From Ophiobolus disseminans (taxonomy: Eukaryota; Ascomycota; Dothideomycetes; Pleosporales; Phaeosphaeriaceae): DNA of 64,000 nucleotides. The DNA lies in contig MU006216.1 in assembly GCA_010093685.1 (NCBI GenBank), forward strand, positions 819,065 through 883,064, read 5' to 3'. This document shows positions 11,330-22,682 of this stretch, one piece after another. How positions within the stretch are numbered: the first letter of the stretch is position 1; every line of letters starts with the position of its first letter. Under the pieces are notes generated by a model. The model did not search any database. It saw only the letters and a list, made by a program, of their open reading frames with translations, and was not told the DNA's origin. Both the position numbers and the translations under genes were made by a program.

Positions 11330-13257
11330 TTATATACGGACGGCTTGTCGATCGAGCTCTCGAAATCCAGGGTCGTACGTTAACATATCCAGATCAGGAA
11401 ACTCATCGCGAAGCTGACCTCGTGTCGTAGCTGTTGCATACACACGGTCAACTCCGTCATGACGACGTTCTACTCTCTTTACGAAGAAGAGTTGGGGTAC
11501 GAGTTCATAATCGCCATCGCCAAGCGCAGTCGCTATGAGCATGTCGATATCTACTGCCGCTCCATGCGTCCCCCAGATGAGGACTTTGAAACGAGACTGT
11601 TGTGCATGAGCCGACTGGAACAAAAACGATGCGAACCTTTGAATATCAGAGACGATTTCGTTCGTGGGTCGAATAACTCCTCCTTGAACTGGGCTGAGAT
11701 GCTCTTGATAAAGCTGTAACATTCTCAGGTCCTTGAGATCCTTGAGCGGCTCCTGGAAGTAGATATCAGCAACATAGCGCAGGAAGTGATACCCGGAAAC
11801 GGAGTACACTCACAAGATAAGCAAGAAAATCTTCTTTCCAATTGGCGTGTTCAGCGTCGAGAAGAGGCTGGTCTGGTGCTTTTAGGCCGAGCTGCTGCAC
11901 CCGGGGAAAATTGCGGGCGAAGGACTCCAACGACGAAGGGCAAAGATAGCCTAACACCCTGGGGCTGTCGCCGTCGTTACTGATAGTGCGTTGCATGTCG
12001 TGCCATGCTAACGTTTCGAGTGTACAATGTAAAGACCAGAGGATTGAAGCTGGATCAATGTAATCTTCAATCGTCATCGATTCAGGCGGATTATGAGGAT
12101 AATGTGCTAACCCGCCCAAGCTGAGCTGAACATGCTTGAGGCGTGTGTTCCGTTCGAATAGTTTTTGTAGAATCGTGGCATGCTCCGGCACCACAGCGTC
12201 GAGTGTAGAGCATCGAAAATGGACCAAGTTGCAAAGAGCATCAGATGGCACCAATGACTCCGCCAAAACCCACAGATTGAAATCGTTGAGGACCAGACTG
12301 GTTACTATCGCCAAGTCAAACATCTGCGGAATGTTGCGTGTAAACCCTAGCGGCATGTAGCCAGATATGGCGAGCTCTCTGCTGCGAATAGTGTGCCCAG
12401 CCAATGGTTTGCAACTCTCCTCAGCCCAGTACTGTGCGACATCCGGAGTCCACCCAGGCAGGAAGTTTAGCCAGATGGATTCAAGCTGAGGAATGCTCTT
12501 TACAACCTCAGCAAAGACGTGGGTTTTATGGTCCTTGTTGCAGAATCCTGCTGTTAGGTTTCGTCTATTGCTGCTAGCGAGCAGACGAGGGTCGCATTGC
12601 GTGACGTGTAGATCCCTGATGGACTGCTGATGCCTCTCAAGATACTGAATACAGTCAGAGGCTAAGCCGAGACACGATATGTATCTGACAATGTTAGTCG
12701 GCATCAGAAATTCTAGAGAAACACCTAGAACACTGTGTCGAAGACGATGGAGTTGAAAGATGGTCACATGCTTACCGGAATGTGTGTAGCTTGTTCGCTG
12801 GAAGTTGGCGCAGGATTCGCAATATTGCCTCTTGCTTTGTTAGTACCTCATCGTTCGTAGGCCTATCCTCTACGCTATCCCTGAAATGATTCGACTGCTG
12901 GTACAGCGAAGTGTCATATAAATCTGACTGGCCGTAGAGCGAAGTGTCATAAAGATTCAGACTGCGGAGATAGCGCAAGTGTTTCGAAGCGCCGCATCGA
13001 AGGCTGCCCTCGAAAAAATTGAGTTGGCCATTGAGGTCATGGATATTCAGAACGATTTTGCCATATAAGCGTTCTGTTGCGACATAATTCCAGTCTCTTG
13101 ATACAAGACAAAGTGCTTGCAGGTCGGTGGAAAGCGATATCTAAATCAAGTGAATTAGTATGTACAGAGCAAAGGGCCGATGCGGCGTTCGCACGTATTC
13201 GAACACAATCCTCGTCACGTCTTCAACAAGACCTTTCGAATGCTGCAAAGTCGCCAT
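11330..13257 (-). CDS. F-box/leucine-rich-repeat-like protein (four exons)
   Basis: A likely substrate-recognition protein of an SCF ubiquitin ligase. Exons are 13257-13195, 13140-12776, 12684-11814 and 11752-11330, about 573 aa, with all joins in phase. The first exon join creates an F-box-like start: VTRIVFEYISLSTDLQALCL followed by VSRDWNYVATERLYGKIVL. The rest is irregular LRR-like (LVHFRCSTLDAVVPEHATIL and similar). The 21-aa first exon is easily missed. It contains a short duplication, LYDTSLYGQSDLYDTSLYQQ. The C-terminal 140 aa resemble no domain I know. It is divergent from a second gene of the same kind, with 211 bp between the two start codons. F-box identity is a moderate-confidence inference. 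Confidence 0.7.
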
Positions 13258-13468
13258 GTAGATGTTGCCAGAGTTTGGGGCAGGGCTGTAAAGTGATGAT
13301 GAAATCAGATGGCAGGTGATAGCGCGGAGCAGGGGCCGATGTACGCAAAACAGGGCAGGAACCGAGGTGCACCTTCCTTCGCGTCGCGTCTTTAGCAACT
13401 CGATTTCCGTCTTCACATTATTCAGACTTTACTTCATTCCAGCCCCTACAACTCAGTTTAACGTCATA
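13258..13468. promoter_or_regulatory. Shared divergent promoter of two F-box-like genes
   Basis: Only 211 bp separate the two ATG codons, so both promoters and both 5' UTRs must overlap here. I see no clear TATA box. Co-regulation is likely but inferred. Confidence 0.5.
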
Positions 13469-15223
13469 ATGTTGACTTTACCGGCGGATATCCAGCTCCT
13501 CATTCTCGACCATATCACATCAAATGCCGACCTAAAGGAACTTTGCGTGACCTCTAAGGCATGTCGCAACCTAGCTTTGCCGCGCCTGTACCATTATGTC
13601 AACCTCATTACATGGGACTCGGATCAGTCCCGACTCAAGAGATTCGTTCGCTGCATGTCAAAAGGCGCGGGTTTGCATCTTCAGCATACCCGCATCTGGA
13701 CCCTGCAAAACACTATGCCTCCTTCTGAGCCTCAATGTCAGCTGACCGGTCGCTTGGAGTTCAAACAAGATGTTAGCTCGAAGACTAAGGACGGCCCAGC
13801 CCCAGCGGAGACAGTTGACAGCTTTGTATTAGTCCTTCTTGAGATGTTTCCGGAACATCGACTCCGCCAATTTGGGTAAGCCGGCCGTTTCCATCCTTTC
13901 ATGATCAATTAAAGCATACTAATAACAGTGGTTTTTAGGTACATCTCGGATGAATCCATTTCACAGCAGATAATGACAAGTCTGATCAAGAAGCAGAAGA
14001 ATCTAGAACAAGTACAACTAAGTTGGGGCACCATACTAGGAAGCAGCAGGAAAATCAAGCATCTTGACTTCCAACCCCTGTTCAGGAATCTTCGTGCCCT
14101 GGACGTGTACGTCACAGGGCCTCGCGAGGTGGAGTCTCTTATCGAAGAGCTAGCTAAGGACGACCTGAAACTCGAACGTCTAGCACTTGGGATGGCCGAT
14201 GGTGTTGCCCTTGCCATTCAGGACTACATTCTGCTGCAAGCGATGCACCGCACGCCATCATCCCCAAACCTAAAAGATTGTACACTACGAGGGCTCAAGT
14301 TGGATCACTACACTTGCGCTTTATGGAAACCGATCATGAATTTGGCCAAGTTGCAGCACTTAACTGTGTCCAACTGTTCCGGAATCGACCAGTTCATTCT
14401 TGAAGACGTGGCCCTCGAATTCTCTGTAGGTGCACTATCACTCCGACACCTCGCGATTGAGCTGGAGGCAGATCCGGACGCCCTCGTTGCCATACTTGAT
14501 AGATGCCACCTGCTCGAAAGCTTGCATGTGAAGATGCCTTCTCTTCCTCGTACCGACTATTTCCTAGATGCACTAAAGCCCCATGCAGCGTCCCTCCGTA
14601 CGCTGGCGCTCCATGAACGCGATGCCACGGCCGACCAGGATGAGGAGGATCCCATCAGTCCACATGATTTCAAAAAGATCTGCAAGGTTGGGCGCAATGT
14701 ACACTACTTTGGCTTTCAACTCAGCCCCCACGAGCTCGATCCGGCCGATTGGAATGCGGGAGACGATGGCTTTGCGACCAGACTGAGGTCCATGAAGATA
14801 ATGCGTGGTTTACGCGTCATCCATTTCCGCCTCCCTCAATCTGAGTCTGTCGACGTGGGAAACATTACCTTCTACCAAACTCAAGCGCACGTCACATGGG
14901 AGCTGCAGAAGTTCAGCAATGGAGTGTTTGAGTACATGGACCGACACAAAGCATGCCCAGATCTAAAAGCTATTGTCATCGGCCATCACTCCCATGTCGG
15001 CCCGGGAAGCCATCTTGGAGAGGAGATGGTGGAGTGGTTTTATCCAAGACATTGCTTCATCAAAGGCTACCAGATCGACGTCCTTCAACGAAGGACTGCC
15101 GTTGCAGTACCAGTGCCTGCATATAGGATTCAGGAGCTTGAGCCTGGTTGCGACCTACTCGATTACGATCCCGAGTGCGAGTGGGTGGGAGGGTTGCCAG
15201 GACGGTTCCATTTCTTGCGATGA
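13469..15223 (+). CDS. F-box-like protein, second of a divergent pair
   Basis: Exons 13469-13875 and 13939-15223 give 563 aa. The N-terminus MLTLPADIQLLILDHITSNA, then DLKELCVTSKACRNLALPRL, fits the F-box pattern LPxELxxxIxxxL..L..L..vs+..r.l..p.LY. The body has LRR-like strand-helix repeats (LEQVQLSWGTILGSSRKIKH, LRHLAIELEADPDALVAILD). The 63-bp intron ends TTTTTAG. The likely role is substrate recognition in an SCF E3 ligase, or a lineage-expanded F-box protein of unknown target. It shares a promoter with the minus-strand neighbour of similar length (573 aa) and design, which suggests an inverted duplication, though sequence similarity between the two is low by eye. Confidence 0.75.
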
Positions 15224-15341
15224 TGCTTGGACTCATATGGCCTTACGGAACGGCAACTGTTGAACGAGTTGCAACATTATTTACCTAAGCTGCTTTGGGT
15301 ATATGAAAACTCGAAACGGCATATCAGCATTTGCACAACGT

Positions 15342-16494
15342 CTACTGAGCGTTCCTCTTGAACGCAGGCATGCCGTTCTTCTTGCCCCAGTTCCAGATCT
15401 TGCTGTTGAGGTCGGGCACCATGACCAACCAGACGATGGCTGTGATCCAGGCTCCAAGCGTATCGAAGACAATATTGTCGCGCTGGCTGCTTCCGAGTGC
15501 GCCCATCCTCAACAAGTGGACCATCCAGTTCGTTGGTGTCATGAAGTTTCCGCCTTCTAGACCCCTCACCGCTGCCGTCGCTGCCTCCAACTCTGTCTGC
15601 TTTGGATCTGACGACTCTAACTCGCGGGTTACTGGATGTTTGGTCTTCTCCTCGTTCTCGAAGCCTGGCGAGAGAATGGTACCCGGGAAGATGACATGTA
15701 TGTTGACATCGAATGGGGCTGGCTGGGCACCTGTAGTGCTGGTCTTGGATCGTCGTGCAGCGTTGTAGAGTTGTACTTCTGATCGCAGACCGTCGGCGAG
15801 GGATCGTATGGCTGCCTTGGCAGGGGCATATGGTAGGTAGCCGGCGAGACCAACAAAGGCGACCGCAGAGGATGTGAAAATGAACTGACGAGGAGCCTCG
15901 GGTGCGGCGTCCTTGGGATAAGGGTTGGAGGGGTAGAACCAGGCCTGCAGTGTCTTGTGCGCGAGATAGGCGGCAGCGAAGTAGTTGAGCTCCATCTGCC
16001 CCCTCAAGGTGTCGGTACTAGTCTCGACGAACAGACCTGGGGTCGAAGATCCCGCGACTGCCCACACAATCTCAGGCATGCGACCGTTGTTCCACGTTGT
16101 TGCTTCGGCAACGATTCGCGCATTCTCGGATTCTGACGCGACATCTGCGGAGATGTAGGTGAATCGTTGCGTCGACGGGTTCTTCGCGTGCGCGCGTGCG
16201 CGTTCGACGGCGGCCTCGAGGTTCTTTGCCGTTCGCGCAACGAGGATGAGGTTGGCGCCGCGGGCGGAGAGAAGACGTGCGATTTCTTTGCCCATGCCCT
16301 GCGAGGAGCCCGTCAGGAGGACCGTCTGCAGCATTGATTAGTCATGGTCATGTATGATAGGCAGCACAGTGATATACCTTCCCCTCCACAGGGAACTGAT
16401 TGCTCTTCCAGAAGGCGAACCCCATGATGTCTGCGCTGACGATGCCTACGAGCACGAGGAGGAGGATCGTGGCTCCGAGGAGCAGTTGAGACAT
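15342..16494 (-). CDS. TSC10: 3-ketodihydrosphingosine (3-ketosphinganine) reductase
   Basis: Short-chain dehydrogenase of the ER that reduces 3-ketosphinganine to dihydrosphingosine with NADPH, the second step of sphingolipid synthesis. Exons 16494-16378 and 16325-15342 give 366 aa. The first exon encodes a membrane anchor (QLLLGATILLLVLVGIVSA). The second opens with the nucleotide-binding motif TGSSQGMGKEIA. Catalytic residues are in FTSSAVAFVG (Ser) and YAPAKAA (Tyr..Lys). A C-terminal hydrophobic segment (ITAIVWLVMVPDL) is a second membrane contact, as in Tsc10/KDSR. It is divergent from UTP3 with 268 bp between the starts. Confidence is high from motif set, length and topology. Confidence 0.88.
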
Positions 16495-16762
16495 GGTCCT
16501 GCCTCGTTATACCCGCACTCAGGCAACAAAAAGGAAGTAGATGCGATGGCGTCTCGGGAAATATAAGCACTACGCCCAATCTTGCACTGCAGTACATTCA
16601 ATTCCGAGTTTGGAGACTTGCCTGCTGCGGCACACCGCCGGAGGTATCGCAGTTGTGATTGGACAAGTTTTAGCGCAGACCCAACTGCCACGCTAAGAGT
16701 CCAAGAAAAAGTTCGAGCACGGCGTGGATACATCCACGCCACCACTTGCGAAAGTCGCCAAC

Positions 16763-18816
16763 ATGGGCAAAAAAAGAAAGGCGGGCGGTCGCGCATACGG
16801 CGAGCCCAAGGCGCCAAAAGACGAGGACTCGAAACTGGCCATCAGCACGTGGGAGGACGTGGCAGATTCCGAGGACGAATTCCACATCAATCGCGACAAG
16901 ATACTGCTGGATGAAGGGCGAGCCGCGAAGAAGCTGAGGAAGTGGCAGGAGGAAGGTAGGACCAACTTGGCAAGAGGTCTGACGTGGATAAAAGCTAACA
17001 CCCTGTATAGACAAATTTCTGCAGCCATCAGACGAGGAAGTGCTCGACTACAACGACGACGATGACGATGACCTCGACGATGCAGATCAGGACGCCAAAT
17101 CTGATGACCTCGACCCAGATCAGCAACAGGCAAAAGCCGAGGGAGAGGAGGACGAGAATGTGGGCGGCTGGGGCGCCTCGAAAAAGGACTACTATAATGC
17201 GGATGCTATAGAGACCGAGCAAGATGCTTTGGACGAAGAAGCCGAGGCGCGGCGCATCCAGAAGAAGCAGCTCCAGGCTATGACAGAGGCCGACTTTGGT
17301 TTTGACGAAGACGAGTGGACGGGACAGGACGGCGAAAAGGATGCCGAACCTAGCGCAAGAGTCACGGAGGTGCTACCACAGCTCCAAATAACGGATAGCA
17401 TGTCTAAAGAGGAGAGACTGAAGATCATGCGGACACGATACCCGGAGTTTGAGCACATCTCGAGAGAATACCTGCGGCTGCAACCGTTGCACGACGAGCT
17501 GGCGGCTGCAGCCAATGCTGCCGAACGGCTGATAAAGTCACGAGCGGCCGAGTTTAGAGCGTCAGATCGAGAGAGCCTGCCTACGCCCATGGCAGTAACC
17601 AAGTATCGAGCTTGTGCCGCGTATCTGGCTGCTATGGCCATGTATTTCGCAGTCCTTGGTTCTACAGCAAAAGAAGATGGCGCGCCAGTTATCGCACTTG
17701 ACCCAAGCGAGCTGCACGAGCACCCGGTCATGGAGAGCCTCCTCAAGTGCCAACGGATGTGGACCAAGATCGAGAGCCTGCCAGTCGCTGATCCGCTCGT
17801 CAGCGTAGCGAACGGTGACGACTGGCCAGTCATCGAACAAACCAGTCCTCTCGCAGATGATATCGAGGCCATTGTCAATTCACAGCCTAAGAAGGCAAAG
17901 AAGAGCAAAGCACAGCGTGCGGCAGAGATTGCTCAGGCGGAGGCGGAGAACCGTCGCGCAATTAAGTTGGCCAAGACCGAACAGGAGCTTGCATCGTTAG
18001 CCACGCTTACTGACAAGGCTGCACTAAAGAAGGCAGTGAAGAAGAAGCGAACATCAGACCAAAAGCTCAATCTGTTGAACGCAGAGGACTCGGACTTTGG
18101 CGAAGAGACGTCACTTACTGCTCACGAACTCGCGGAGAAGGCAAACAAGAAGAAATCGTTGCGCTTCTACACATCACAAATTGCTCAAAAGGCCAACAAG
18201 CGGGATGCTGCTGGCAAAGATTACGGTGGCGACGCCGACATCCCTCACCGCGAACGTCTAAAGGATCGACAAGCTCGTCTGCAATTGGAGGCGGAGAGAC
18301 GCGCACTGCACAAGGACGCCACTCCGGGCGCAGCTTTAGGCGGAGACGACAGTTCAGGGGACGAATCCCCGCCACCTCGAAACGAAGACTACGAAGACGA
18401 GGATGGTTACTACGACATGATCGCCGCGCGCTCCAACGCAAAGAAGCAGTCGAAAACCGAGCGCGCAGCCGCCTTTGCAGAAGCAGCCAAGCAGAATGCT
18501 ACCGTTATCGAAGAAGAAGTAATCGGCGACGATGGCAGACGAATGATCAGTTACCAGATCGAGAAGAACAAAGGTGAATACATTCATGATAATTGTATAA
18601 GTTTTTTCCTAACATGCTGCAGGTCTAACCCCCCACCGCAAGAAGAGCGTGAGGAATCCAAGAGTCAAGAAGAAGGAAAAGTACAAGGAGAAGCAAAAGA
18701 AGTTGAAGAGCATGATGCCTGTGTTTGATAGCAAGAAGAAGCAGGCTGGTGGCGCGAACTATGGTGGTGAGTTGACGGGTATCAAGAAGGGATTGGTCAG
18801 GAGCAGGAAGCTTTAG
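16763..18816 (+). CDS. UTP3: U3 snoRNP-associated SSU-processome protein Sas10/Utp3
   Basis: Nucleolar component of the small-subunit processome needed for 18S rRNA maturation; also described in yeast as a silencing factor. Exons 16763-16955, 17011-18573 and 18623-18816 give 649 aa. The order is basic start MGKKRKAGGRAYG, acidic stretch (NDDDDDDLDDADQD), Sas10/C1D-type helical domain around LEHISREYLRL-like residues (near 180-270), a lysine-rich coiled region, and the Sas10 C-terminal domain in the last exon (KNKGLTPHRKKSVRNPRVKK ... GGELTGIKKGLVRSRKL). The last exon lies in another frame and is lost if only the long central reading frame is taken. The basic C-terminus is the most conserved part of the family. 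Confidence 0.9.
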
Positions 18817-20287
18817 TGTGCGTATCTCTTAGAAAGATGATCCGAGTAAGGTTTCTTGGCCATTTTTTAGTCAACAGCCATCTATGCTGACCAGTACATG
18901 CAATCGCGTAGAACGCAAGATTGAAATGACTCCCCACCCTTTGTCTGCAACAACATGGCAATATTGGACTACACCTGAAAACATAACATCAATTTCCACT
19001 GACTGGATTTCAGCCATGTTTGTCCCGTATCCAAACTTCCCGTCAAGTTTAATTGGGTGTGCGGTCCATTGTTCGGTTATTCTGCTAATACTGGGAACAT
19101 GTGAGAGACGAGGGAAGCTTATTGAGCTGGACCTCAATTCACGTGTAGTTAGGACTACTGTTTGCTTGAGCCATGAGCTCTGGTATAGTCAATGTTACCA
19201 TCTGCCACCCTTTCAACTTTCCATGACAGTAAATATTGTCAAGGAAATTGTGGGTGCATATCAGCACATCGAACGAGCATACTACGCACGGCCCCAGCTG
19301 AAGCTGTGCTCGCAGCTTGCCACGCAGCCCGCATGCTGCAAGGTGCCAGTTATCCGAAAGAGGAGAAAACAGCACACTTGTCTCCTTGCCAATACATTCG
19401 GCCGATCGGTCCGCACATCACAAGACTCAGCCTTCGACGCACGAATGCAATGATGCTAGGCAGTACCAAATTCGGTCCTCTGAACGACCAATCCCTTCGA
19501 AAAATAACAGCTGACACTCGAAGATTTCAAAGTTGCGTGGAAACCAGTCAGCACAGTCCATCGGCGAGCTGGTAGTCGTCTCTCACAAGGTCAGCACCCA
19601 AGACACCTGCGTAGCTCCCCACAACTCACGATACACGATACGCGTTGCATTCTTGGTCTGCGCTTACGCATTGGGCGAAGAGACCCACTTATTGTCACGA
19701 GGGGAGAATGCCCAAATCGCCGATTGGTGACTTGACCTCGTGTAAACGAAGAAATGCGTTGTGACGAACCTCTGTGTGGAGAGAGGCCGCTGCGTCACAG
19801 CTGGGCAGGGTCCATCCAGGGACGAATCAGCTTGCTTCGCATATCGGGAGCTAACTCGCCGCATGCCACACTTGCCTTGTTTTGGTGCTAGTTCGTGGGA
19901 CAATCGCGCGACCTGACTATCCTTTGACGTTGCTTGGTGAGGGGACAGGATTTGCATGTAGGTATATAAGGTTCCGGAAGAGACGGTGAGTGAGAGAGGG
20001 GACTGATAGGAGACCCTGAGGCTTTTAGGCCCTGCATCGTTTTGTAGTATCATGCGATCGCGCTTTCTTCGTTTGTTACTCCATCGTCAATTGCTCGTCA
20101 TTTGTCCGCGGACTGCCAGAAGGTACCCGATTCCGACTGCGGAGGTCACACGACGAGATTTGTGCGGAACTCTGAATGCGTTCGAACTTACTTTCCAATT
20201 CCTCAACCGCTCAGTCCTGACTACCAATTGCTACACATCATTGACGTCCACAACCTTCCGACAGGTCTCAACGCACACCTAGTAGCC
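18817..20287. other. Intergenic region upstream of luciferase-domain gene
   Basis: About 1.5 kb. An ATG-started 189-codon frame (18884-19453) has no recognisable domain, odd composition and no supporting neighbours, so it is not called as a gene. A TATA-like GGTATATAAGG lies at 19961-19971. A 76-codon upstream frame runs from 20052 to 20282. Confidence 0.5.
19961..19971 (+). promoter_or_regulatory. TATA-like box
   Basis: GGTATATAAGG lies about 320 bp upstream of the main ATG at 20288 and about 80 bp upstream of the short upstream frame at 20052. This suggests that transcription starts near 20000 and that the 5' leader is long. Confidence 0.4.
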
Positions 20288-21178
20288 ATGTACTCTACAA
20301 CAGCGGGTATGCCGTACTACGTCAAGGCCATGCTTTCAGAAACTACCTTCCACATTCTAACCACGGTCCTCACCTTCGTTCTCCCTCCATTGCTCGCACT
20401 CTACATCCACAAGGACTACAAGGCCTACATCAGCTTAGGACCTGGCGGCACACCATCCACGCCCCTCGGCTACCTCAAGATCAAGCTCCTCTCCATCATC
20501 TGCTTGCGAGACCCTCTCCGACCGCTCCCCATCCCTCCACACTTCCGCCCGCAGAAAGGCTACTTCGACAATGGCGCTCTGCCTGCACGCAAAGGCACCC
20601 GCCCGCTCGTCCAAGGCGTAGCGCCCCAGCGCCAACAATCCCAAAAGAGCAACGAAGCTATCTACAAGAACCTCGTCTCGCGCCTCCAGTCCCTCGCTGA
20701 AGACCCGCGTAACCGTCTATTGGAACGCACGTCTTGCTTCGAGAAAAACTCCTCCGGCCTCTTCACTAGCATGCCCATTACACGCACCTGCGGCGGAGAG
20801 ATCTGCCACGCGCATCCATCAGACGGATCGATGCATCTCACACTGCACCCAGCAGACGCCAAGCTCATGCTCGAGAACGGATGGGGCGAACGGCACCCAC
20901 TGGCTCGAGGAGGTTGGTGTCGACGCTTCGTGCCGAAGGAGTTCGTGCTAATCTATGCGCCGAGGGACGAGGCAGAGGTCAATGTCGTGATGAAGATTGT
21001 GGCGGCGAGTATCTGGTGGGTCAGCGGTATTGATGTCAATGGCGATGAGCAGGGTCCGCGGAGGAAGAGTCGGGATGTTGAGGCTGTGGGTAGGGCGATG
21101 GAGGGGAAGGAGTGTTGGGCGTGCAAGGCGCATGGGTGTGGGACTGGGGCGGTGGAGAAGATGACGGGGGATGCGTGA
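20288..21178 (+). CDS. Luciferase-domain (DUF5519-like) membrane-anchored protein
   Basis: A 296-aa protein in one exon. After an N-terminal membrane segment (ILTTVLTFVLPPLLALYI) and a linker comes a domain with GEICHAHPSDGSMHLTLHPA, then GWGERHPLARGGWCRRFVPK and EFVLIYAPRDEAEVNVVMKI. This matches my memory of the fungal/bacterial family annotated as luciferase-like (DUF5519). The biochemical role of the family is not known, so no reaction is claimed. The start at 20288 was chosen because it is an ATG right before the membrane anchor; the upstream in-frame extension has no ATG. The Cys-rich end (ECWACKAHGCGTG) is unusual and could bind metal. It converges on EMC5. Confidence 0.65.
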   Translation: MYSTTAGMPYYVKAMLSETTFHILTTVLTFVLPPLLALYIHKDYKAYISLGPGGTPSTPLGYLKIKLLSIICLRDPLRPLPIPPHFRPQKGYFDNGALPARKGTRPLVQGVAPQRQQSQKSNEAIYKNLVSRLQSLAEDPRNRLLERTSCFEKNSSGLFTSMPITRTCGGEICHAHPSDGSMHLTLHPADAKLMLENGWGERHPLARGGWCRRFVPKEFVLIYAPRDEAEVNVVMKIVAASIWWVSGIDVNGDEQGPRRKSRDVEAVGRAMEGKECWACKAHGCGTGAVEKMTGDA

Positions 21179-21457
21179 ATGGGGTTATGATTGTGATTTT
21201 GGGCTGGCTGTTGGCGTTTTAAAATTGATACTGCCTGATGGGTTGACAAAATTAGCGAGGCGTTTGGGATCTTTGGGGGATGGTAAGGGTATGGGTACGG
21301 AACAAGTATGCTCAGCAAAAGCTCAAAAAGAAACATTGCATTCAAAGCTTCTGGTATTTTATTACTGTCTTCGTGATCATGCTCGGCTTGACGTACGCCA
21401 TCCTTGATCCTCCATCCCTCCTCATATCGCACATCCCAACCTCTCCTCCTCCACGCT

Positions 21458-21939
21458 CTACTCCTTCCCCCGTCCCCTAACCCACTCCTCATACTCCCTC
21501 CTCTTCCCCTTGACATCCCAAAACCCCCTCCTTCCCTCGCCCTTCCCACCCTTCTCGCCAAACCCCCCATCCAGCCCTAAGAACGCATACGGATCTCCCT
21601 CACTCAGCACAGCCTCGCCCTCGCGCGTGTATGTGCCCTCTGGCTTCTGTCCCTCGCGCGCTATCTGACCTGCCCATGTTGCGGCTTGAATGGGGCGTAG
21701 GGGTTGCGAGGATGTGACGATGCCGGTGGAGAGGAGCACGATGGAGAGGAGGAGCTCGAGGGTTATGTCGGTGGGAAGCGGGGAGGTGGAGAATGCTGTG
21801 GTGTGTTCGTGCGTGGAATAGATGCTGGAAAGGTGTCAGCTATAGGCATGGCAATAGAGATAATTGCTGGTGTTAAAACGTACGCGTGTGTGAGAAAGAG
21901 CGCGCCAACTGTGTTTAGGACTGTGCCTAGGAGAGCCAT
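21458..21939 (-). CDS. EMC5: ER membrane protein complex subunit 5 (MMGT family)
   Basis: Small two-helix subunit of the ER membrane protein complex, the insertase for tail-anchored and multi-pass proteins; also described as a membrane magnesium transporter. Exons 21939-21884 and 21824-21458 with a 59-bp intron give 140 aa, the usual size. The first exon encodes ALLGTVLNTVGALFLTHA. The join gives HAIYSTHEHTTAFS, followed by the second helix DITLELLLSIVLLSTGIVTS and the conserved QPLRPIQAA. The cytosolic tail is Gly/Glu/Arg rich. The first exon is short and in another frame, so simple frame reading misses it. Confidence 0.85.
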
Positions 21940-22682
21940 GGTGGAGCTTGGTGGGTGTGTTCCCGATTCTCGCGCAATAGTTTGCGAGCGGTTTCGGCTG
22001 TGTTCAGCTTTGAGTAGGTCGAGTGATGATTGAAAGTACAAGGTTGTATGAAGCTTCGTTGCTGGTGTTGCTATGTGCGATAGATGACTGTTGATGATGG
22101 TGATGCTGGGAACCGATCAACTTCTGACGTGCTTGGCGCTCGGCCCGCTGAGCGCTACGAAGTGCTTCGTACCCGCGATCTTTCTCCGGTTTCAACGACT
22201 CACCAACCACTTACTCATCATATGTACCTCTTTGTGAGATCATTCGGATGCGCGCATATCCTGTTTGATCGTGACATCATAGAGCTCGGTGCTACAATAT
22301 TGATTAACTTTGTCACAGAGCACCATGCGCGAACCTCATTTGAACAAGACTCGTATGATTGTACAAGGGAGTCCTTAGGCAGCAAGACATCTCAAGTTGC
22401 GATTGGTTGCCATGCTGATTCAACACCCCAGGTAGGCCCTTTTTCACGATGTCCAAAGAATCCGCGCGGAGGACTCGGTCGGGCTCAACATCCCCGACTT
22501 GAAAGTCGGAGCATGGAACGGAGTACTACACAGAATCCGGCTTTGCGCATCACGATCAATATATATCTCATGACCCTGGCGCCAGGCAAGGGATATCCAT
22601 ACTTACCCACAGTCGCATCTCATCAACGTCTTTTATACTTCAATTCGTCCCAAGAGTTTGGTTTTGTCAAACACATTATATC
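21940..22682. other. Divergent spacer between EMC5 and FAD monooxygenase
   Basis: About 740 bp. It must contain the EMC5 promoter and the monooxygenase promoter. A 200-codon frame (22084-22686) overlaps the monooxygenase start and has no domain, so it is taken as chance. Confidence 0.5.

Noticed and set aside
18884..19453. ATG-started 189-codon frame in a spacer
   Set aside because: No domain, no hydrophobic or helical pattern, stops and starts without splice context. It could be chance; transcript data would be needed.
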